DNA from: Mariprofundaceae bacterium
GTDB lineage: Bacteria; Pseudomonadota; Zetaproteobacteria; Mariprofundales; Mariprofundaceae
Length of the DNA: 11,580 nt
Direction of reading: 5' to 3'
NCBI GenBank assembly: GCA_015488125.1
Contig: WFOJ01000213.1
Location: 1-11,580 of the forward strand
How positions within the stretch are numbered: the first letter of the stretch is position 1; every line of letters begins with the position of its first letter. Both the position numbers and the translations under genes were made by a program. The notes under the pieces are model-generated. The model was not told where the DNA came from. It ran no database searches and saw nothing but the letters and a program-made list of their open reading frames with translations. This document shows, one piece after another, positions 1 to 5,961 of this stretch.

Positions 1-788
1 ATGGCCTGCGTTTGAATCCTGGTAATATCGGTGGGCGCGAGCGAATTGCGCGCGTGGTGCATGCCGCCAGAGAACGCGGCGTATCCATCAGAATCGGAGT
101 GAATGCCGGCTCGCTGGAAAAGCATCTGTATGAAAAATACGGCGAACCTTGTGCTGATGCCATGGTGGAATCCGCCATGAACCATATCCATATTCTTGAG
201 GATATGGATTTTCACGATATCAAGGTTTCACTGAAAGCCAGCAATATTCCCATGACCGTGCAGGCCTACCGCAAACTGGCCTCCATGGTGGATTATCCGC
301 TGCACCTTGGCATCACCGAATCCGGCAGCCTGGCGGCGGGCAGTATCAAATCAGCGATTGGTCTGGGCTTGCTGCTGGTCGATGGCATCGGTGATACGAT
401 TCGCGTATCGCTGGCTGCCGAGCCAGAAGAAGAAGTCCGCGTTGGCTTTGAAATCCTCAAAAGTCTGGGGCTGCGTCATCGCGGGGTCAACCTGATTGCC
501 TGCCCCAGTTGCGCGCGTCAGAAGTTTTCGGTGATTGATACCGTCAATGAACTGGAACAACGTCTGGCACATATTCACGAAAACATGGATGTGGCGGTGA
601 TTGGTTGTGTGGTCAATGGTCCTGGCGAAGCGCAGGAAGCGGCACTGGGTATTACCGGTGGTTACCCTGTGCACACGCTGTATTGCGATGGTCAGAAAGC
701 AGGACGGGTTAGGGCTGATGCCATGATTGATACATTGGTGGCGGAAGTCGAAGCAAGAGCGGCGGCGATACGCGAAGCAAAGGAGTAG
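1..788 (+). CDS. ispG: 4-hydroxy-3-methylbut-2-enyl-diphosphate synthase (flavodoxin/ferredoxin-dependent), 5'-truncated by window
   Basis: IspG (GcpE) converts methylerythritol cyclodiphosphate to HMBPP in the MEP isoprenoid pathway, using a [4Fe-4S] cluster in the cytoplasm. The reading frame is open from base 3 (phase 3) and enters at the conserved LRLNPGNIGG stretch, so the N-terminal TIM-barrel start lies outside the window; the TTG at 12 is not the true start. Visible family signatures are IRIGVNAGSLEK, LHLGITESG, SAIGLGLLL and GIGDTIRVSLAA, followed by the cluster-binding C-terminal part with CPSC (about 487-510 nt) and the third Cys in GCVVNGPGEA, which also carries the conserved Glu. 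About 262 of the usual ~370 residues are present. hisS follows 3 nt after the stop, with its ribosome binding site inside the last ispG codons, so the two are translated from one message. Identification is very secure. Confidence 0.97.
   Translation, partial: GLRLNPGNIGGRERIARVVHAARERGVSIRIGVNAGSLEKHLYEKYGEPCADAMVESAMNHIHILEDMDFHDIKVSLKASNIPMTVQAYRKLASMVDYPLHLGITESGSLAAGSIKSAIGLGLLLVDGIGDTIRVSLAAEPEEEVRVGFEILKSLGLRHRGVNLIACPSCARQKFSVIDTVNELEQRLAHIHENMDVAVIGCVVNGPGEAQEAALGITGGYPVHTLYCDGQKAGRVRADAMIDTLVAEVEARAAAIREAKE
780..785 (+). promoter_or_regulatory. Shine-Dalgarno for hisS
   Basis: AAGGAG lies inside the last two sense codons of ispG, 6 nt ahead of a TTG codon at 792. It decides the TTG start of hisS: no ATG is available before the conserved N-terminus, and the protein then begins with the normal HisRS sequence. 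Confidence 0.8.
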
Positions 789-791
789 GCA

Positions 792-2036
792 TTGGCAAAA
801 CAATTGCGGAGCGTGCGCGGCATGCATGATGGCTTGCCGAATGAGGTCAGCCGCTGGCAACATGTGGAGGCAACAGCGCGTGAGATGTTCCGGCGCTATG
901 CTTTTAACGAGGTTCGCTTACCTGTGCTGGAGCCGACGGCGTTGTTCGTTCGTTCTGTTGGTGAAGCGACGGATATTGTTTCCAAAGAGATGTATCACTT
1001 TGTCGATCAGGGCGACGAGCATGTGTGTCTGCGTCCGGAAGGAACGGCAGGCGCCGTGCGGGCTTATTTGCAGGCGGGATTAACGCGCAGTGGTGGTCAG
1101 CGCTGGTTTTACATCGGGCCGATGTTTCGCCGTGAACGCCCGCAAAAAGGACGCTTGCGGCAGTTTCAACAAATCGGCGCTGAATGTTTTGGTCGCGCTG
1201 ATTGCCAGACAGATGCAGAAGTGCTGGCCATGAGCTGGCAGTTGGTGCAGGCGTTGGGCTTGCAGCAACTGCGCCTGGAAATCAATTCGCTGGGCTGCCC
1301 TGCGTGTCGCCCTGCGTATCGTCAGCATCTGCTGAACTATCTGGCACAGCGTCGGCACACATTGTGCGACACCTGCATCACAAGAATCGATAGTAATCCC
1401 ATGCGCGTGCTGGATTGCAAGGAAGCCGATTGCCAGCAGCAATTGCAGGATGCGCCGGAAATGGTAAACCATCTTTGCCAGGCTTGCGACGAACATTTTA
1501 ATGGTGTGCAGCAGGGGCTGCAAACACTGGATATTCCTTTTGTGGTGAATCCGCGCATTGTGCGCGGGCTGGATTATTACAATCGCACGGCATTTGAAAT
1601 CATCACTGATCAACTCGGAGCACAAGGCACCGTGCTGGCTGGTGGTCGTTATGATGGACTGGTTGAATCACTGGGCGGGCCGGCCACGCCAGCCATTGGT
1701 TTTGCTGCCGGACTGGAACGTTTGGCGCTGTTATTGCCGGAGATGCAGGCTAAATCGCCTGATGTATGCGTCATTGCCAGCGGTGATGCGGCGGTATTGC
1801 AGGCTTCCATGCGTCATGCGGACGCCTTGCGTCAGCAGGGTATTGCCACCATTCATGCGGGTGGCGGCGGCATGAAACGTCAGTTCAAAATTGCCAACCG
1901 GGAGGCTGTGGCTTATTGTCTGATTCTTGGTACGGATGAACTGACAGCAGAACAGGTGCAATTGAAAGATATGAACACTGGTGAACAATGGGCATTGCCG
2001 TTGTCTGAAGCGATCAAGCGTATTCACGGTAACTGA
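792..2036 (+). CDS. hisS: Histidyl-tRNA synthetase
   Basis: Class II aminoacyl-tRNA synthetase that charges tRNA-His; 414 aa against ~424 in E. coli. It starts at TTG with a strong upstream AAGGAG. The N-terminus (QLRSVRGMHDGLP) is typical. The catalytic core shows RSVGEATDIVSKEMYHF and CLRPEGTAG (about 54-86), motif 2 FRRERPQKGRLRQF (112-125), the HisRS-specific RGLDYYNRTAFEI (258-270) and motif 3 GFAAGLERL (303-311). The C-terminal anticodon-binding domain runs from about 323. The insertion domain holds four Cys pairs (C169/C172, C192/C195, C209/C214, C229/C232), absent from E. coli HisRS as I remember it but seen in other bacterial lineages; they may bind zinc. It sits between ispG and gpsA with 3-nt gaps, indicating an operon. 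Identification is secure. Confidence 0.97.
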   Translation: MAKQLRSVRGMHDGLPNEVSRWQHVEATAREMFRRYAFNEVRLPVLEPTALFVRSVGEATDIVSKEMYHFVDQGDEHVCLRPEGTAGAVRAYLQAGLTRSGGQRWFYIGPMFRRERPQKGRLRQFQQIGAECFGRADCQTDAEVLAMSWQLVQALGLQQLRLEINSLGCPACRPAYRQHLLNYLAQRRHTLCDTCITRIDSNPMRVLDCKEADCQQQLQDAPEMVNHLCQACDEHFNGVQQGLQTLDIPFVVNPRIVRGLDYYNRTAFEIITDQLGAQGTVLAGGRYDGLVESLGGPATPAIGFAAGLERLALLLPEMQAKSPDVCVIASGDAAVLQASMRHADALRQQGIATIHAGGGGMKRQFKIANREAVAYCLILGTDELTAEQVQLKDMNTGEQWALPLSEAIKRIHGN

Positions 2037-2039
2037 GAC

Positions 2040-3029
2040 ATGCGTAAAGTCGCGGTAATTGGTGCCGGCTCATGGGGAACGGCACTGGCCATGGTGCTGG
2101 CGCGCAGTGGCCGCCCGGTTTCGCTGCTGACGCGCAGTGAGGCGCAGGCTTGCCACATCCTCAGGGAGCGGCAAAACAGCCGCTACCTTCCCGGTTTGCC
2201 GCTGCCGTCGAATATCACGCCTGCTGCCGTACTGGCGGAGGTGCTGGATCAGGCGGAAGCTATCGTGCTGGCCGTTCCCTGTGCGGTCACGGAAAGTTAT
2301 CTGACCCGTTTTCGTGATGATGACCGACTGGTGATTGCCACCGCCAAAGGCTTGCACCCTGACACCATGGAACGTATGGATGAGTTGCTGGTACGTTACC
2401 TTGGACGAGCACGCATGGCGCTGCTTTCCGGCCCTTCATTTGCACGGGAAGTGGCTCAAGGCAAGCCGACAGCGATTACCATGGCCGCTCACGATCTGGC
2501 AACGGCTGCTTATGCCGCGTCATTTTTTTCCGATCAGCATTTTCGCGTGTATCACAGCGATGACCCGGCAGGCGTGGCCATTGGTGGTAGCCTGAAAAAT
2601 GTAATTGCCATTGCCGCAGGCATTGCCGATGGCATGCAGCTTGGCCACAATGCGATTGCCGCCCTGGTTACCCGGGGGATCAGTGAAATCAGCCGTCTGG
2701 CCGTTGCCTGTGGCGCCAGGGCGGCGACGCTGGCCGGGCTTTCCGGTCTTGGTGATCTGGTATTGACGTGTACGGGCGGTTTATCGCGCAACCGGCGCTT
2801 TGGCATGGCGCTGGCACAGGGGATGGATATGGCCGCTGCTCGTGCGCATATCGGTCAGGTCGTGGAAGGCGAACGCACCACCCGTGCTGTTTGTCAGCTG
2901 GCTCGTCAGAAAGGTGTCGATATGCCGATCAGTTTTGCAGTTGATCGTATCCTCAGCCAGGGAGTTGCGCCAGAGATGGCACTCAGCAGCCTGCTGGCAC
3001 GTCCCGAAGGCTGCGAATACACATCCTGA
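2040..3029 (+). CDS. gpsA: NAD(P)H-dependent glycerol-3-phosphate dehydrogenase
   Basis: Reduces dihydroxyacetone phosphate to sn-glycerol 3-phosphate, the backbone of membrane phospholipids; cytosolic. The protein is 329 aa, normal for the family. The Rossmann fold opens with VIGAGSWGTALA (6-17, GxGxxG). Further signatures are TAKGL (101-105), SGPSFAREV (130-138), the catalytic Lys in GGSLKNVIAIAAGIADG (K186), the GLGDL Asp (D239) and the substrate-binding SRNRRFG (249-255). The ATG lies 3 nt after the hisS stop with only a weak purine-rich stretch (GGTAACTGAG) upstream, which suggests translational coupling to hisS. It is the last gene of the ispG-hisS-gpsA set; a hairpin repeat begins 5 nt behind the stop. 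I see no anomalies in the protein. Confidence 0.97.
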   Translation: MRKVAVIGAGSWGTALAMVLARSGRPVSLLTRSEAQACHILRERQNSRYLPGLPLPSNITPAAVLAEVLDQAEAIVLAVPCAVTESYLTRFRDDDRLVIATAKGLHPDTMERMDELLVRYLGRARMALLSGPSFAREVAQGKPTAITMAAHDLATAAYAASFFSDQHFRVYHSDDPAGVAIGGSLKNVIAIAAGIADGMQLGHNAIAALVTRGISEISRLAVACGARAATLAGLSGLGDLVLTCTGGLSRNRRFGMALAQGMDMAAARAHIGQVVEGERTTRAVCQLARQKGVDMPISFAVDRILSQGVAPEMALSSLLARPEGCEYTS

Positions 3030-3034
3030 TCCTG

Positions 3035-3171
3035 GGAGTCTGTCGGACTTTGATCAATCTACTACAAAAAAGCGGATATTGGCCAAATCTTCACCCTGTT
3101 TTTGTTAAATAGCGCTGCTATTCGCCGTAAACAGGTCGAATATTTGGCTCAATCCCGCTATTTCTCGTGAC
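3035..3171. repeat. Dispersed hairpin repeat, copy 1
   Basis: This ~137-bp element matches 7763-7894 in the same orientation. The first 31 bases (beginning GGAGTCTGTCGGACTTTG) are identical except at one position, and the ATTGGCCAAATCTTC block and the 3' part (AACAGGTCG, ATATTTGG, CAAT, CCGCTATTTC) are also shared; only the centre differs strongly. Internally it is an imperfect inverted repeat: 3071-3088 against 3142-3159, CCTGTTT 3095-3101 against AAACAGG 3129-3135, and AATAGC 3108-3113 against GCTATT 3117-3122 around a 3-nt loop. A small palindrome, AGTCTGTCGGACT (3037-3049), opens it. It fills almost the whole gap between convergent gpsA and hemW. It could be a MITE-like element, a solo insertion-sequence end or a REP-type repeat; I recognise no named family. 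Confidence 0.85.
3066..3159 (-). terminator. Probable intrinsic terminator of hemW, formed by repeat copy 1
   Basis: Read on the minus strand, the outer stem of the repeat (18-nt arms at 3142-3159 and 3071-3088, about 13 pairs) is followed immediately by six T residues (the A run at 3066-3071 on the plus strand). It begins 25 nt beyond the hemW stop. The stem is long and imperfect with nested inner stems, so efficiency is uncertain. The repeat at 7763-7894 lacks the T run. Confidence 0.45.
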
Positions 3172-3184
3172 GATTGCCAAAGTC

Positions 3185-4402
3185 CTAGTCAAAGACACTG
3201 GCGGCGATACTATCGGCCATCAACCAGCCTTGCGGCGTGATGCAGGTTTGTTGCTGATTGATGGCCAGCATACCTTGCTGTTGCCAGCGCCGACAGGCCT
3301 GTTGCTGGCGTTGAAGGAGAGCGGGAGAGAAGCGCTGGCAAAAACGCTGGTGATTGATGCCATGATTGCGGCGCAGGCCAAGCCAGAAGGCTTCGCTGGC
3401 CGCCTCTTCCTTGCTCATTCTTTCCTCGCCGGCAACACCGTGCCCCTCTAAAGCAAGTTGTCGGGCGTACGTCTCAGGCGAGCGAATATTCCACCACCGG
3501 ATAACACCACCGTCAGCCAGATCATATTTGCCTGCCGCGCCGGGGCCAAGCCCGATGTAATCATCGTACAGCCAATAGCCATCATTGTGTCGGCAATAGC
3601 GATTGTTTCTGGTGTAGTTGGATATTTCGTAGGCGATAAAGCCATGTTCAGCGAGCACCCTTCGTGTTTGCCGGAAAAACATGATGGCCTGATCATCATC
3701 GGGCCATTGCATATCCGGATTGCTGGCATGCATGCTGGCCAGGCGAGTGCCTGGCTCGACGGTTAACTGGTAGCAGGAAAGATGTTCCGGTTGTAACTCG
3801 CATGCCTGATGCAGGCTTTGCAACCAGCGATGAAGTGGTTGTGCCGGCAGGCCATACATCAGGTCAAGGTTGATATTCTCAAAGCCCGCATCGCGGGCCA
3901 TGGTGAAAGCCTGCAGCGCCTGCTGTGGATCGTGAATACGCTCCAGCCATCGCAGTTCATCGCTTTGCAGGCTTTGCACGCCGATGGACAGGCGATTGAT
4001 ACCGCATTGGCGATAAGCAGCAAAACGCCCGGCATCGGCTGATCCAGGGTTGGCTTCCATGGTGATCTCTGCCTGTGGCGCTAACCGGCATCTATCGTGG
4101 ATAGCGTGCAGCAGTGCTTCCAGGATGTCCACGGGCATGAGCGAAGGTGTGCCGCCGCCGATGAATATGCTGTCAATATGCTTTGGCGGAATATGGTGGC
4201 CTTGCCAGTCTCGTAATATACCTTGCAGCCAGTTTTGCCAGTTGATCTGACGACGCACATGGGAATTAAAGTCACAGTAGTGACATTTATGTTCGCAAAA
4301 TGGCACATGGACATAGAGGCGCAAGCCTGCGTGGGCCAGGTGGGCTGCCTGCCGACTTGCCGGATGAAGTGTGCGGGATGCCATCGCGGACGATGCTACC
4401 AC
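3185..4402 (-). CDS. hemW: Heme chaperone HemW (radical SAM, HemN-like)
   Basis: HemW binds a [4Fe-4S] cluster and heme and delivers heme to client proteins; it was formerly annotated as an oxygen-independent coproporphyrinogen oxidase. The radical-SAM motif is CEHKCHYC (C36, C40, C43, a CxxxCxxC), followed by FIGGGTPS (80-87), MEANPGS (115-121) and LSIGVQS (138-144). The HNDGYW stretch (272-277) matches the HemW heme-binding HNxxYW motif rather than the HemN pattern, and DYIGLGPGAAG follows it. The C-terminus has the HemN_C domain. The GTG start gives 405 aa, about 25 longer than E. coli HemW; conservation begins near residue 27 and an ATG at 4384 is an alternative. Neither has a convincing ribosome binding site, so the start is uncertain. 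It is transcribed divergently from a heme-globin diguanylate cyclase gene 146 bp away. Confidence 0.93.
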   Translation of the reverse strand: MVASSAMASRTLHPASRQAAHLAHAGLRLYVHVPFCEHKCHYCDFNSHVRRQINWQNWLQGILRDWQGHHIPPKHIDSIFIGGGTPSLMPVDILEALLHAIHDRCRLAPQAEITMEANPGSADAGRFAAYRQCGINRLSIGVQSLQSDELRWLERIHDPQQALQAFTMARDAGFENINLDLMYGLPAQPLHRWLQSLHQACELQPEHLSCYQLTVEPGTRLASMHASNPDMQWPDDDQAIMFFRQTRRVLAEHGFIAYEISNYTRNNRYCRHNDGYWLYDDYIGLGPGAAGKYDLADGGVIRWWNIRSPETYARQLALEGHGVAGEERMSKEEAASEAFWLGLRRNHGINHQRFCQRFSPALLQRQQQACRRWQQQGMLAINQQQTCITPQGWLMADSIAASVFD

Positions 4403-4488
4403 TCTGGTGAGTGAAAATCCACGGTCAAACTGCTGTTGCGCAATGTGAACTTGTAATTACCGTTGTCAGGAGTCATGCTTGCAATCAA

Positions 4489-4498
4489 GGTTATAACC
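4489..4498. promoter_or_regulatory. Perfect 10-bp palindrome in the hemW / diguanylate cyclase divergent gap
   Basis: GGTTATAACC is its own reverse complement and lies midway in the 146-bp gap between two divergent genes. On the minus strand it reads TGGTTATAA, resembling an extended -10 element for hemW. It could be an operator half-overlapping a promoter. No good -35 at proper spacing is visible on either strand, so the assignment is tentative. Confidence 0.3.
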
Positions 4499-4548
4499 AA
4501 TGAAAAAATGCACAACACAAGATTTGCTTCTTGATACGGGAGCACAAG

Positions 4549-5670
4549 ATGCTACAACAATCATTTGAACGGGTATTGAAGGATTCTTCGCCTGAAATTC
4601 GCCAACTGGTAGGCGAGCTTCTTGCGCCTGAAGCATCGCATATCGCCACCTTGTTTTATCAGGAGCTGCTGGATCATCCGGAAGCCAATACCTATATCTC
4701 CCAGGAGCAGGTAGCATCGCATCTGGAACAGAGTTTCACGCAATGGTTTGTTCGTCTTTTTACTCAGTTGGATTGTTTTAATCCGGTTACGCTGGATGAA
4801 CAGCATCAACGCATTGGCACGGTGCATGCGCGCATCGGTATTCCCATGCAATTGGTGGATCAAGCCATGCAGATCGTCAAAGATGCTTGTTTTCGCAGCT
4901 TTCTGGCGCACGATATGAATCATGAACAGGTTAGTCAGGGCATTATCTACATCAATAATCTTCTTGACACCGCATTAACCGGTATCAACAGCGCCTTTTT
5001 CCATGAAAGCATTAAATTCGAACGCGATGCGCTGGCTTTGCGCATGCATAGTTCTGCTGATGATATCGTCCTGGAATGCGAACGTATTCGCTCGGAAATA
5101 TTTGACTGGAACAGAAGCGTGCTGACAAAACTGTTGACTTTGAACAGTGATGAGGCCATGAAATCCATGCCTGAGTGCAATGTATATCAAACAACCTTTG
5201 GCCTGTGGTTTGTACACAAGGCCAATTTTTATTTCCCTGACTTCGAGGAGCTGCAATCAATACTTGGTTTGTTGAAAAACATTGATACCCTGTTTTCCTC
5301 ATCGCCTTGTGACCGCCAACGCTTGCCTGATCAGCTCAATGAGATGACCAGCCGTATTTCCTCGTTGCTCACAGCCATGATCCAAAAAGTATTCAAGGAT
5401 ATGGCTGGCCGCGATCCTTTAACCAAGTTGTTGAATCGCCGCTTTCTCGACGGTATTTTGAAACGGGAAACCAGCATCAGCATCCAGCGGGGACAACGCT
5501 TTGGTATTTTGATGGTTGATATTGACCACTTCAAACAGGTGAACGACAACTATGGTCACCAGGCGGGGGACACAGTGCTTGAACGCATAGCAGATGTTAT
5601 TCAGCGCTGCCTGCGACCAACGGATTTTTGTTTTCGTTATGGCGGCGAAGAAATTCTGATCCTGTTGTGA
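4549..5670 (+). CDS. Globin-coupled (heme oxygen sensor) diguanylate cyclase, DosC-like; C-terminus lost by frameshift
   Basis: Resembles E. coli DosC (YddV), which makes cyclic di-GMP under control of an oxygen-binding globin domain. The start is ATG 4549, with GGGAG at 4538-4542; the upstream TTG at 4531 is less likely. The N-terminal globin domain (about 1-155) keeps the three DosC heme-pocket residues: Tyr37 (DosC Y43), Leu59 (L65) and proximal His93 (H98) in VHARIGIP. A middle region (about 160-285) shares FGLWFxHK with DosC. The GGDEF domain starts at DPLTKLLNRRFL (289-300) and has DIDHFKQVND (324-333), the inhibitory I-site RPTD (356-359) and the active-site loop as GGEEI (365-369). 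The frame then hits TGA after 373 residues, while the rest of the domain continues in another frame at 5668-5894. The full protein would be about 447 aa against 460 for DosC. The predicted truncated product lacks the second half of the cyclase fold. Confidence 0.88.
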   Translation: MLQQSFERVLKDSSPEIRQLVGELLAPEASHIATLFYQELLDHPEANTYISQEQVASHLEQSFTQWFVRLFTQLDCFNPVTLDEQHQRIGTVHARIGIPMQLVDQAMQIVKDACFRSFLAHDMNHEQVSQGIIYINNLLDTALTGINSAFFHESIKFERDALALRMHSSADDIVLECERIRSEIFDWNRSVLTKLLTLNSDEAMKSMPECNVYQTTFGLWFVHKANFYFPDFEELQSILGLLKNIDTLFSSSPCDRQRLPDQLNEMTSRISSLLTAMIQKVFKDMAGRDPLTKLLNRRFLDGILKRETSISIQRGQRFGILMVDIDHFKQVNDNYGHQAGDTVLERIADVIQRCLRPTDFCFRYGGEEILILL

Positions 5671-5894
5671 CTGGTATTGAGGCGAATCTGTTGGCACACA
5701 AGGCAGAACACATTCGCGCCTCTGTTCACAACGAGGTACACATGCTCAACGAAAGAGAGCGTGTGGCAGTGACAGTCAGTATTGGCGGCGCGCTTCATGA
5801 TGGCCATCCGGACTTCCAACGCTGTATCGAGCGGGCGGACGCCGCTTTATATGAGGCCAAGCAGCAGGGCCGCAATTGCGTGGTGATCGCATAA
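5668..5894 (+). pseudogene. C-terminal half of the GGDEF domain, out of frame with the upstream DosC-like gene
   Basis: Read from 5670, this segment gives TGIEANLLAHKAEHIR, then VAVTVSIGGA, HDGHPDFQRCIERADAALYEAKQQGRN and a TAA stop at 5892. It aligns without a break to the DosC C-terminus (TAERIR, LSIGAA, NGHPDYERLI, ALYIAKRRGRNRV). It is therefore the missing end of the gene starting at 4549 and not an independent gene. The frame change equals a net +2 or -1 base at about 5665-5670. Deleting the two bases 5668-5669 (a second TG in TGTTGTG) restores a domain of exactly DosC length with the Thr aligned. No prfB-type or X-XXY-YYZ slip site is visible. This is either a real inactivating mutation or a sequencing error. 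Confidence 0.85.
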
Positions 5895-5911
5895 GCGATC
5901 CGGTAGTCAAC

Positions 5912-5936
5912 CCACGGTGGTCTGGCACCACCGTGG
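5912..5936. terminator. Strong hairpin between convergent genes (possible bidirectional terminator)
   Basis: CCACGGTGGT (5912-5921) and ACCACCGTGG (5927-5936) form a perfect 10-bp stem with a 5-nt loop, CTGGC. It lies 17 nt after the stop of the diguanylate cyclase remnant and 25 nt beyond the deaD stop. Neither strand has a T tract after the stem, so it may stabilise 3' ends or need a factor rather than act as a classical intrinsic terminator. Confidence 0.55.
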
Positions 5937-5961
5937 AACTGACGACAGATAAATGACCGTC

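Noticed and set aside
3167..3451. 94-codon plus-strand frame inside hemW
   Set aside because: It is fully antisense to a conserved gene, its start falls in the repeat edge, and it has no family features.
4463..4497. TTGTCA ... TATAAC as a promoter for the diguanylate cyclase gene
   Set aside because: The spacer is 23 nt, too long for a sigma-70 promoter.
5660..5675. Programmed frameshift like prfB at TTG TGA C
   Set aside because: A +1 shift leads to a stop within a few codons; the conserved continuation needs -1 or +2, and no slippery heptamer or downstream pseudoknot is evident.
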